A stretch of DNA of 64,000 nt from an uncultured Fibrobacter sp. Its GTDB lineage: Bacteria > Fibrobacterota > Fibrobacteria > Fibrobacterales > Fibrobacteraceae. The position numbers were made by a program, and so were the translations under genes. The DNA is taken from the NCBI GenBank assembly GCA_934691725.1, contig CAKUTF010000004.1, positions 1-64,000 of the forward strand. Reading direction: 5' to 3'. The number at the start of each line of letters is the position of its first letter. The first letter of the stretch is position 1. Positions 1-7,767 of the stretch are shown here, piece after piece. The notes under the pieces were generated by a model. It was not told the DNA's origin. It saw only the letters and a list, made by a program, of their open reading frames with translations, and did no database searches.

Positions 1-440
1 CGTTCTCTTCAAAGGCCCTTGTCCCGCTTGACTCTTCCCAAAAGCCTAGACGTTTGCGGTCTAATCCCTGTTCCCTATTCCCTAATCCCTAAATTTAGAC
101 GTATGCGGTTCTGCCCTCTGGGCGCTGGCCACTGCCCACTAAGCTTAGGCGTTCGCAGTTCTAAGCTCTAAGCTCTCGCAACTAAGCTCTGAACATCTCG
201 ACAAGCTCGCTAACCTGTCAAATCCCATTCCGTAAAGGGGATTCCCCGGTCAAGCCGGGGAATGACATTTTAAAAAGCCTAGACGTTTGCCGACCAATTC
301 CTCATTACTCATTCCTAATTTCTCATTCTTTTAGATGTCTGCGGACTAATCCCTAGTCCCTATTCCCTAATCCCAAAAGCTTAAACGTCCGCAGACCAAT
401 TTCTCATTGCTAATTCCTCATTCCCTTAGATGTTCGCGAA
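1..440. repeat. Intergenic composite repeat array
   Basis: No gene is seen in the first 409 bases. A roughly 16-18 base core, in forms such as TAGACGTTTGCGG, TTAGACGTATGCGG, TTAGGCGTTCGCAG, CTAGACGTTTGCCG, TTAGATGTCTGCGG and TTAAACGTCCGCAG, recurs near 47, 95, 141, 278, 330 and 378. The cores are separated by near-repetitive stretches built from CTAATCCCT, TTCCCTATTCC, ATTCCTCATT and CTAAGCTCT. A last degenerate copy near 425 lies inside the 3' end of the exporter gene and encodes its final residues. A GGGGATTCCCCGGTCAAGCC segment at 238-257 is embedded in it. Function unknown. Confidence 0.7.
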
Positions 441-2998
441 AGCCAAAGCTTGCAGAAAAACACCGAGAACACGATGCTCGTGACAAGAAACATCATAATC
501 CCGATACACGCCAGGTCCCCGATTCCCTTCAGCCCACGGTGCGTCGTAAAGAGCATCCCGACAAAGCCAGCCGCTGTCGTCGTCGAACTCGCCATCACGT
601 TTCTACCGGTCGTATCCAAAAGTTCCCGCAGGGTAATCCCCTTGGTCGAAGTCCAGGCGCTGATGAGGTGAATCGTCGCATCGATTCCGATTCCAAGCGT
701 CATCGGAATCACAATCACGTTATAGATGCTGATTTTTCCGAAGTCGAAGAAATGCGTAAGAAATCCGAGAAGTCCGAGAGTCAGGAGAACGCCCATCCCG
801 AACGAAATGCTCCCGGCGAGAAACAGCTTCGGTTTCCTAAACGAAAGCAGGAGCGTCGCAAAGATGACGATGATGATGAGAAGAGCCAGATTGAAGCTGT
901 CCGCCTTTACGGATTCAATCACGTCGGAAAGGATGAATTGCGACGAGAACGTGCGCAACTCTTCTCCGTCGAAGTTCCAATGCCCGTAACGTTCCTGGAA
1001 TTCGTGAAGCGCATTTGCGTCCCAGCTCGGAAAGTCTCCGTAGATGAAGCCGATTTTTCCGTAAGAACCGTCCTTTTCGCGGAGAAGGTCGAGCGACCAA
1101 GCCGGGATATCTTCGGCGGTAAATGACTCATCGACCTCTGCAAGCTTTCGCAGCGCAGCGATATTTGCCGAATCCTCGCCAGTCGCCCGGTCAAAGACCT
1201 TGTAATTCGCCAGTTCCCGAATTTCATCGATGATCTCAAGCCGCGCATTCTGCGAATCGAGCGGTGGCACAAATGTCCGAAGCGTGAGGAAGCTTCCGAG
1301 CATCGGATCCTTTTCGTCCCGCAGGCGAACCATCAACGTGTCATACAGTTTATCGAGTTGTTCCGGTTTTGAACCCATCACGGCGGCAGGCGTCGATGTG
1401 ACCGCCTTGTTCGAAGCCTTGGTCACCTTCGTCGAAATTTTGTTTTTCGCTACGCTTTGCGCAGTCGAAACACGACGGAGATTTTTCAGATTATGCTCAA
1501 AATCCACGTCGTGGGCAAACCAGAGCGAAACGGCGCCAAGGATAAATCCGATAACCGCAGCACACTTGAAGAACTTGAAAATTTTTTCTTCGCTCCAGGA
1601 CTTTGGAAAGAAACTGTTTTGTGGCGCGGCGGGGATTCCTCCGAGGCATTTGACAAATACAGGCAAAACGAGAACCGAAGTCAGCATACTGAACAGAACG
1701 CCACACGAAGCGACAACGCCAAATTCGTAAAATCCGCGGAAATGCGCGGCAAGCAACGTCAAGAACGCAGCAATGGTCGTAAGGCTCGCTAGGAAAAACG
1801 GTTTGATCATTTTCTTCTGGGCATGTTCGAGAACCTCTTCAAGCGTCGCATACTTCCGCAAAAGCTTTTGCGCCGTTCCCAACATGTGAATCGAATAATC
1901 GATGCCGATACCCAAAATGATGGAGGCTACAAAAACCGTAAACGGATTCAGCCGCCCGTAGAAAAGCGCGGTAAAGGCGAGAGTCGGAATGCACGCGTAG
2001 AGAACCGAAGAAACAACGAGGACCGGCCCCTTGACGCTGCGGAAAAAGAAAGCGGTCAAAAGAAGAATCAGGACAAGGCTGAAGGCAAACGAGGAAATGC
2101 TGTCGTTTGCGACTTCATCGACTTCCTTGAGGCCTTCGTAAGTTCCTTCGACGGTAAAACGCGTGGGAACCGAATATTCCTTGCCGCTGAAGTAAGAGAG
2201 CAGCGTATCGGTGCGGGCGAGAATGTGGGTGACAAATTCGTAATCGGTCGAAGGCTTGAGGAGTTTCGCGTTGACGACGCCGTTGAAAAGAATTTTTCCC
2301 GTACTGTCGGGTTTCGGCGAACCGATCAGGCGGTTTTTCAGGTGCGCAGGGACAGGCGCCTTGTTGTCCCATTCCGCAAACTTTTCATCTTTCTTTGACG
2401 AATCTTTCTTGAAAAAGGCATCAAAGGCGCCAGCCGCTTCGTCGGGAAGCCCGAGTTCCTGCGGAATGCTCGCGTCAAACCAGACGCGCTTCTTTTTCGG
2501 AGCGTCGTCCCCGAGCAGATCCACCGTCAGCGGCGCATTCTTTCGACCGATTTCAAGCTGGACATCTTCCAGGTTATCGCGGATGTTTTCCAGATACTTT
2601 GTCGGAAGATACAGAAGAGCCTTGTCTTTGAAGAACTGGTTATCGTTATCGACCTGCGTCGAGACAAAATCTCCCTGCCAGTTTTTATGGATATAGGCGC
2701 TGATCGAATCCTGCAACGCGGCGACAAGCTCCGGGTCTTCGCTCTGGATGGCTATCATAAAGCGGTCCGTGCTGCCGAAACGCTCGTAGGATTCCTTCAA
2801 GGCGATGACGCTCGGGGTGTTCTCCGGCAAAAGTTTCGAAAGATCCGCATCGAGCTTCAATCCGGGATAGACCAAAATCGGGAACGCGAGAACAAGCGCA
2901 AGGACCAGATAAAAAGCCAGCGCTTTAAATTTGTTCCGACAAATCAGGGGAATATACCAATTGGAAAATCTTTCTATCAAGGATTGCTTCGTAGCCAT
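410..2998 (-). CDS. RND/MMPL-superfamily exporter (COG1033-like)
   Basis: Probable inner-membrane exporter of the RND superfamily, about 862 residues. One membrane segment lies just after the N-terminus (FYLVLALVLAFPILVYPG). A large exported domain follows, then a cluster of about five helices (SSFAFSLVLILLLTAFFF onward), a second large exported domain, and a final cluster of helices. This is the duplicated 1+5 / 1+5 RND plan in a single-chain form without an obvious partner. The repeated GIGIDYSIH and GIGIDATIH motifs in the two helix clusters are typical of MMPL/sterol-sensing-type exporters. I chose the ATG at 2998 (MATKQSLIERF) because a TATATT box ends 6 bases upstream and upstream codons are not membrane-protein-like; the frame stays open to 3118. 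The last residues (RTSKGMRN) come from the downstream repeat array. The substrate is unknown; hopanoid or lipid transport is possible for the family but is inference. Confidence 0.8.
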   Translation of the reverse strand: MATKQSLIERFSNWYIPLICRNKFKALAFYLVLALVLAFPILVYPGLKLDADLSKLLPENTPSVIALKESYERFGSTDRFMIAIQSEDPELVAALQDSISAYIHKNWQGDFVSTQVDNDNQFFKDKALLYLPTKYLENIRDNLEDVQLEIGRKNAPLTVDLLGDDAPKKKRVWFDASIPQELGLPDEAAGAFDAFFKKDSSKKDEKFAEWDNKAPVPAHLKNRLIGSPKPDSTGKILFNGVVNAKLLKPSTDYEFVTHILARTDTLLSYFSGKEYSVPTRFTVEGTYEGLKEVDEVANDSISSFAFSLVLILLLTAFFFRSVKGPVLVVSSVLYACIPTLAFTALFYGRLNPFTVFVASIILGIGIDYSIHMLGTAQKLLRKYATLEEVLEHAQKKMIKPFFLASLTTIAAFLTLLAAHFRGFYEFGVVASCGVLFSMLTSVLVLPVFVKCLGGIPAAPQNSFFPKSWSEEKIFKFFKCAAVIGFILGAVSLWFAHDVDFEHNLKNLRRVSTAQSVAKNKISTKVTKASNKAVTSTPAAVMGSKPEQLDKLYDTLMVRLRDEKDPMLGSFLTLRTFVPPLDSQNARLEIIDEIRELANYKVFDRATGEDSANIAALRKLAEVDESFTAEDIPAWSLDLLREKDGSYGKIGFIYGDFPSWDANALHEFQERYGHWNFDGEELRTFSSQFILSDVIESVKADSFNLALLIIIVIFATLLLSFRKPKLFLAGSISFGMGVLLTLGLLGFLTHFFDFGKISIYNVIVIPMTLGIGIDATIHLISAWTSTKGITLRELLDTTGRNVMASSTTTAAGFVGMLFTTHRGLKGIGDLACIGIMMFLVTSIVFSVFFCKLWLSRTSKGMRN

Positions 2999-3004
2999 GC
3001 GGAA

Positions 3005-3010
3005 AATATA
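3005..3010 (-). promoter_or_regulatory. TATATT promoter-like box
   Basis: TATATT on the minus strand ends 6 bases before the ATG at 2998, with no Shine-Dalgarno between. The same spacing recurs at other genes in the window, suggesting a transcript that starts at or beside the start codon. Confidence 0.45.
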
Positions 3011-3166
3011 CAAATCGATAGTCTCGCATCCCGACAGGAGATTCCCCGATAAAGACGCTTTATCCGTAAAAGCAACATGTAAAGAAATGTTTTCGTTTCT
3101 CTCGTTTCCTAATTTCAAACGGAGTTTTTTCCTGGACGTTTATTTACTAACTTTGCGCAATCATCC

Positions 3167-3183
3167 GATAGGGTTACCCTATC
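3167..3183. promoter_or_regulatory. Perfect 8-1-8 palindrome before the DASS gene
   Basis: GATAGGGT-T-ACCCTATC is a perfect inverted repeat ending 6 bases before the first possible start of the anion symporter. A TAACTTTG box at 3148-3155, resembling the Bacteroidota -7 element TAnnTTTG, lies just upstream, so this fits an operator overlapping the transcription start. The regulator is unknown. Confidence 0.4.
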
Positions 3184-3189
3184 CGTAAC

Positions 3190-4788
3190 ATGGGAAAAAT
3201 CATGACTAAAGCAAAACTGATAAAACTGATTATCGCATCGATTTTAGCGATCGCTGCGCTTTTCGTTCCCTACGAGGCTCTTGGCCTCACCGGGGAAAAC
3301 CTCCTGAACCCGCTAGAAATCCGCGTGATTGCCATTTTCGTGATGGCTGCGCTATTCTGGATTCTGCAACCGTTCCCCATCTGGTCCACCTCGATGCTCG
3401 TCATCGTGCTGATGATCCTTACCCTTTCGAATTCCGCCCTGCTCCCTTTCCGCGTCGAAGGCGTAACGCCTCTCCAGTTCAAGTCCATCATGGCGACATT
3501 CGCCAACCCGATTATCATGCTGTTCCTCGGTGGATTTTTCCTCGCCGCCGCAGCGACAAAGTACAACATGGACAAGAACCTAGCCCGCGTGCTCCTCAAG
3601 CCGTTCGGCAAAAATCCGAAATACGTGCTTCTGGGGCTGATGATGATTACCGCGGTATTTTCGATGTTCATGAGCAACACCGCGACCGCCGCGATGATGC
3701 TCGCCATTCTGGGACCGGTCCTCAAGCTCTTTGACGAAGACGATCGCGGCAAAGCCGCTTTTGCACTCGCCATTCCGCTCGGAGCGAACATCGGCGGTAT
3801 GGGGACTCCAATCGGAACGCCCCCGAACGCGATTGCGCTAGGCGCACTCCAGAACGCAGGTTTCAACGTGAGCTTTGGACAGTGGATGATGTTCGGCATT
3901 CCGTACGTTATCGTTCTGATGGCTATCGCCTGGGTGCTTCTCTTGAAGATTTACCCGATCAAGATGAAAGAGATGATTCTGAAAATCGAAGGCGAAGGGG
4001 CGAACAAGTTCGATACTTCTCCGCGGGCGATTATCGTCTATATTACATTTGCGCTTTGCGTTGTCCTCTGGATTACAGGAAACAAGGTTCACGGCATCAA
4101 CGACAACGTGATTGCGATGATCCCGATGGCGGTATTCGCCTTGACGGGCGTCATCACGAAGAAAGACTTGAACGGCATGAGCTGGGACGTTCTCTGGCTT
4201 GTCGCCGGCGGCTTTGCGCTCGGTCTCGGTTTGCAGGAAACGGGACTTGCGCGACACCTCATCAATGCGATTCCGTTCAACACCTGGTCGCCGTTCGCGC
4301 TGATGATCGGCAGCGGACTCATCTGCCTTTTCATGGCGAACTTCATGAGCCACACTTCCACGGCGAGCCTTCTCGTCCCCATCTTTATCGCGGTTGCCGT
4401 CGCCTGCCAGGATAATCTCGCGCCTCTCGGTGGCGTTACCGCGCTGCTCGTATCCGTTGCGTTCGCCAGCTCGCTCGGCATGTGCCTTCCGATTTCGACG
4501 CCTCCAAACGCTCTAGCCCATGCGACAGGCTACACCGATACAAACGGCATGGCAAAAACGGGCATCGTCATGGGAATCGGCGGACTAGTCCTCTCCTGGC
4601 TGATGATGTTCGGGCTTTCCAAGGTCAATTTCTTTGACGCGCCCGCAGCGGCAGACAAGCCCATCTCCGTAGAAGTCGTACCGGCAGCGCCGATTCCGAC
4701 ATACACGCCGGATTCCCTCATCGTCCACAAGGCTTCCGAAGAACTCTCCAACGAAGCTCCGAGCGAGACAGCCGATTCCGCAAAATAA
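3190..4788 (+). CDS. DASS-family (SLC13/CitT-like) anion symporter
   Basis: Inner-membrane sodium-coupled carrier of the divalent anion:sodium symporter family, 532 residues with about a dozen hydrophobic segments. The two family hallmarks are present. An SNTATA motif lies near residue 160. Paired TPPNA motifs occur as GTPIGTPPNAIALG near residue 205 and LPISTPPNALAHA near residue 433. These form the re-entrant substrate and sodium sites in the family, which carries dicarboxylates, citrate or sulfate. A succinate-producing organism would make C4-dicarboxylates an attractive substrate, but this is inference. The roughly 45-residue hydrophilic C-terminal tail, rich in Pro, Ala, Glu and Ser, is longer than usual. 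A second ATG at 3202 is possible; neither start has a strong ribosome binding site. The gene stands alone, with a palindrome before it and a terminator after it. Confidence 0.85.
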   Translation: MGKIMTKAKLIKLIIASILAIAALFVPYEALGLTGENLLNPLEIRVIAIFVMAALFWILQPFPIWSTSMLVIVLMILTLSNSALLPFRVEGVTPLQFKSIMATFANPIIMLFLGGFFLAAAATKYNMDKNLARVLLKPFGKNPKYVLLGLMMITAVFSMFMSNTATAAMMLAILGPVLKLFDEDDRGKAAFALAIPLGANIGGMGTPIGTPPNAIALGALQNAGFNVSFGQWMMFGIPYVIVLMAIAWVLLLKIYPIKMKEMILKIEGEGANKFDTSPRAIIVYITFALCVVLWITGNKVHGINDNVIAMIPMAVFALTGVITKKDLNGMSWDVLWLVAGGFALGLGLQETGLARHLINAIPFNTWSPFALMIGSGLICLFMANFMSHTSTASLLVPIFIAVAVACQDNLAPLGGVTALLVSVAFASSLGMCLPISTPPNALAHATGYTDTNGMAKTGIVMGIGGLVLSWLMMFGLSKVNFFDAPAAADKPISVEVVPAAPIPTYTPDSLIVHKASEELSNEAPSETADSAK

Positions 4789-4810
4789 CAGCGGATATCG
4801 ATAACGAAGC

Positions 4811-4836
4811 AAAGGACCGGCAAGCCGGTCCTTTTT
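4811..4836 (+). terminator. Rho-independent terminator after the DASS gene
   Basis: A perfect stem GGACCGGC/GCCGGTCC with a 2-base AA centre is followed by TTTTT and preceded by AAA. It closes the single-gene transcript of the symporter. The rest of 4837-4963 shows nothing recognisable. Confidence 0.85.
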
Positions 4837-4963
4837 GTCTGTCACACCACACCAATATCAGCCAAGATTCCTTCTCCACCCGGCATGATGCCGCGTCAAT
4901 TCATTCGCATTGCAAGGTCGGGCTGCGGGGATATCAGACCGTATGAACGGAAAGGCGGCAATT

Positions 4964-5389
4964 TCACTTGCAACTGGACTTTAACTGTTCGTACAGCACT
5001 TTTCGCGAAGCATCATCGGCACCAAGCGCACTGCCCTTATAGACTGTCACCAGCCACTCGCCTTCGCAACGGAACTCCATGTCCTCCGTATTCGAGGAAA
5101 CGCCCAAGACAGTCTTGCAAAAGTTCTCGGACGGCTGTTTCTGCTTGATTATCCATTCGGAATCGCCCACTTCGCCTTCGAAAGCGCAATTCGCCGTTGT
5201 CGGCAAGGTGCTTGAACTGGAAAGATTTTCCTTTGAAGAACTGGAAAGATTTTCCTTTGAAGAACTGGAAACATTCTCCGCCAAAGACGAGCTGGACGTT
5301 TCCGCATCGTTTGCGCTGCTCGAACTTCCGCTGTCCCCGCAAGCGACAAGCAAAACGGAGAAAACAACCGGACAAATCTTTTTCAACAT
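4964..5389 (-). CDS. Lipoprotein with poly-serine linker
   Basis: Predicted secreted lipoprotein of about 141 residues. The start MLKKICPVVF at 5389 is favoured over upstream ATGs because AAAAGGA lies 8 bases before it. A hydrophobic signal ends in the lipobox LLVACG, so the mature protein would begin at that cysteine. A linker of SSSS blocks follows, including two copies of SSSSKENL encoded by a short tandem DNA repeat near 5216-5270. The C-terminal 75 residues or so hold four cysteines and no domain I recognise. Ser-rich linkers of this kind are common in Fibrobacter envelope and cellulose-associated proteins. An AT-rich promoter region with TATATTTTTG lies upstream. Role unknown. Confidence 0.75.
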   Translation of the reverse strand: MLKKICPVVFSVLLVACGDSGSSSSANDAETSSSSLAENVSSSSKENLSSSSKENLSSSSTLPTTANCAFEGEVGDSEWIIKQKQPSENFCKTVLGVSSNTEDMEFRCEGEWLVTVYKGSALGADDASRKVLYEQLKSSCK

Positions 5390-5451
5390 ATTTACCATCC
5401 TTTTGTTGGTTTTAACAAAAATATACAAAAAAAACATTTTTATCTATAATT

Positions 5452-5871
5452 TTACAAGGCAACGATTACGGTAAGGGAGAAATTTTCACTCTGAGGATTT
5501 TCGAACACGGTAAAGGCATCCGGTGCCCAGCCATAGGAACCCGACGTCAAGGCGTTCGCCACGATGTTTTCCGATTTTTCCACGTCCTGCCAAAAGATTT
5601 TCCCGGGTGAAGAATAGTAGCGAAGCATCCCGAGAGCGTCCAAACATTCCGGATAGCGGTCGATAAAGGAATAGGCGCATTTCATCCAGGAATTTTCGAT
5701 AGTCTGTACCACTTTATAAAGCCTTCGCGGCGAGAGAAATTCCCGAAGATCGCGCACATCCGTTGCAATCCGGGCATCACCGCGAAAAAAATTCACCAGT
5801 TCGCAAAACACCGCCGAATCGCATTTCAAAAGCGGGGAACGTTCACGGATGATTTGCTCAACGTTATGCAT
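5452..5871 (-). CDS. Hypothetical protein, 139 residues
   Basis: The open frame continues upstream into the antisense of pgi, but the plausible start is MHNVEQIIRE at 5871, downstream of the pgi terminator. The composition is that of a soluble globular protein: no signal peptide, no membrane segment, and motifs such as RRLYKVVQTIENSW and YSFIDRYPECLDALG. The second suggests a helical domain. No family is recognised. Coding bias looks like that of the neighbours. The gene lies between pgi and the lipoprotein on the same strand, but the terminator at 5913-5943 argues for a separate transcript. Confidence 0.55.
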   Translation of the reverse strand: MHNVEQIIRERSPLLKCDSAVFCELVNFFRGDARIATDVRDLREFLSPRRLYKVVQTIENSWMKCAYSFIDRYPECLDALGMLRYYSSPGKIFWQDVEKSENIVANALTSGSYGWAPDAFTVFENPQSENFSLTVIVAL

Positions 5872-5912
5872 CGGGAAGAAAGTTAGAAAATAGAAACCGA
5901 ATCGCGACAAAC

Positions 5913-5943
5913 AAAAAAAGCGCCCGCCGAAAAAGACGGACGC
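5913..5943 (-). terminator. Rho-independent terminator of pgi
   Basis: On the minus strand, a 9-base stem GCGTCCGTC pairs with GGCGGGCGC (two G-T pairs) around a 6-base loop. It is followed by seven T, and lies 23 bases after the pgi stop codon. Confidence 0.8.
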
Positions 5944-5965
5944 TCTCTTTATTCGTTCCAAACGC

Positions 5966-7630
5966 TTAGGCGCGATGGTGCTTGAAATACCAGCGGATAA
6001 GACCGTTCGTGCTCGAATCGTGGGAAAGCTCCACGTTCGGGTCCTTTTCTCCCTTTTCGAGTTCCGGGATAATCTTCTTCGCGAGCTGCTTGCCGAGTTC
6101 AACGCCCCACTGGTCGAAGCTGTTGATGTTCCAGACAACGCCCTGCGTGAAGATTTTGTGCTCGTAGAGGGCAATCAGCGCGCCGAGCGTCTTCGGGTCG
6201 ATCGTATCGACAAAGATGCTGTTTGTCGGCTTGTTGCCTTCAAAGACCTTGTGCGGAGCGAGCATCTGGATTTCTTCTTCGGACTTGCCAGCCGCGCGGA
6301 GTTCTTCTGTCGCCTCGGCGAGAGTCTTGCCGTTCATCAGGGCTTCGGGCTGTGCAAAGAAGTTCGAAAGGAGCTTGCGATGGTGATCGCCGACCGGGTT
6401 CAGGGAATTTGCCGGCGCGATAAAATCGCACGGGATGAGCTTCGTCCCCTGGTGAATCAGCTGGTAGAAAGCATGCTGGCCGTTCGTCCCCGGCTCGCCC
6501 CAGAGAATCGGGCCTGTCTGGTAATCGACACGCTTCGAATCGCGATCGACCGTCTTGCCGTTCGATTCCATGTCCGCCTGCTGGAAATAAGCCGTGAAGC
6601 GGTGCATATACTGGTCATAGGGCAAAATCGCATAGGACTGCGCTCCCATGAAATCGTCATACCAGATTCCGATTAGCGCGAGAATCACCGGAAGATTCTT
6701 CTCGACCGGAGCGTTTTTAAAATGTTCGTCCATTTCGTAAGCGCCCTGGTGGAGCAGCATGTAATTGTCGAAACCGATGCGGAGCGCAATGGAAAGCCCG
6801 ATAGCGGACCACAGGGAATAGCGACCGCCGACCCAGTTCCAGAATTCAAACATGTTCGCCGTGTCGATTCCGAATTCGGAAACCGCTTCGGCATTCGTCG
6901 AAAGGGCGACGAAATGCTTGGCAATCGCCTTCTTGTCGCCGTTAAACGCCTTGAGCACGGCATCCTTTGCCGTATTCGCATTTGTCATCGTTTCGAGCGT
7001 CGTAAATGTCTTGGACGCGACGATGAAAAGCGTTTCCTCGATGTTCACCTTTTTCAGCGTTTCCGCGATATGCGTTCCGTCGATATTCGATACAAAGTAA
7101 ACTTCGGGAGAATCCGGAGAGGCAAAGTGCCGCAGGGCTTCCGTCACCATCACCGGTCCCAGGTCGGAACCTCCGATGCCGATATTCACCACGGAGCGGA
7201 TTTTCTTGCCGGTATAGCCTAGCCACTTTCCGCTGCGGACCAGGTTCGTAAACTCTTCCATGTGCTTGAGCACCGCGCGGACTTCGGGCATGACATCCTT
7301 GCCATCGACGAGAATCGGAGAATTTCCCTTGTAGCGGAGCGCCGTGTGCAAGACCGCCCGCTTTTCCGTCGTATTGATTTTCTCGCCCGAGAAAAACTTC
7401 TTGCGCATAGCGTCAAAGCCCGCAAACGAAAGAAGTCCGCGAAGCTTCGCCATCGCATCGTCGTCGATCAGGTTCTTGGAATAGTCGAGGAAAATTCCGC
7501 AAGCTTCCGCGCTGAACTTTTCGGCACGCTGCGCGTCCTTCTTGAACATTTCGCGCATATTCCAGGTTTTCGCTTCGGAAGCTTTCGCCTCGAGCGCTTT
7601 CCATTCTTTCGATTCGGTCAAACGGCTCAT
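5966..7630 (-). CDS. pgi: Glucose-6-phosphate isomerase
   Basis: Interconverts glucose 6-phosphate and fructose 6-phosphate in the cytoplasm (glycolysis/gluconeogenesis), 554 residues, the usual length of the long bacterial form. The sugar-phosphate-binding signature IGIGGSDLGP, the first family signature WVGGRYSLWSAIGLS, the NGQHAFYQLIHQGT segment with its active-site histidine, and the C-terminal signature GVVWNINSFDQWGVELG are all visible. The start MSRLTESKEW at 7630 has AAGGA at a good distance; the frame is open to 7696 without support. It has its own terminator downstream and borders the restriction island upstream, so it marks the left edge of core sequence. Confidence 0.97.
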   Translation of the reverse strand: MSRLTESKEWKALEAKASEAKTWNMREMFKKDAQRAEKFSAEACGIFLDYSKNLIDDDAMAKLRGLLSFAGFDAMRKKFFSGEKINTTEKRAVLHTALRYKGNSPILVDGKDVMPEVRAVLKHMEEFTNLVRSGKWLGYTGKKIRSVVNIGIGGSDLGPVMVTEALRHFASPDSPEVYFVSNIDGTHIAETLKKVNIEETLFIVASKTFTTLETMTNANTAKDAVLKAFNGDKKAIAKHFVALSTNAEAVSEFGIDTANMFEFWNWVGGRYSLWSAIGLSIALRIGFDNYMLLHQGAYEMDEHFKNAPVEKNLPVILALIGIWYDDFMGAQSYAILPYDQYMHRFTAYFQQADMESNGKTVDRDSKRVDYQTGPILWGEPGTNGQHAFYQLIHQGTKLIPCDFIAPANSLNPVGDHHRKLLSNFFAQPEALMNGKTLAEATEELRAAGKSEEEIQMLAPHKVFEGNKPTNSIFVDTIDPKTLGALIALYEHKIFTQGVVWNINSFDQWGVELGKQLAKKIIPELEKGEKDPNVELSHDSSTNGLIRWYFKHHRA

Positions 7631-7767
7631 AGAGTGTCCTTGTTGAAGTTTTAGAACAAGTATAGCTTTTTTGGGAAAATTTTTTCCCATCATCAAAAAG
7701 GAGAGAAATCCAAATCAATCATTCCAAATCAAAATAAATTATCTTTTTGATATGCGGAGACTCCAAA

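Noticed and set aside
1..440. Replication origin or CRISPR array in the opening repeat region
   Set aside because: Core copies are irregular in spacing and sequence, no DnaA-box cluster is evident, and no cas or replication genes are near.
5872..6174. Extension of the 139-residue unknown gene into the pgi region
   Set aside because: The extra codons are antisense to pgi and lie across the pgi terminator; the sequence is Ser/Arg-rich shadow translation.
7747..7767. TTG start for hsdM 21 bases upstream
   Set aside because: GGAGA fits the ATG at 7768, and the added residues (MICGDSK) are not typical of HsdM.
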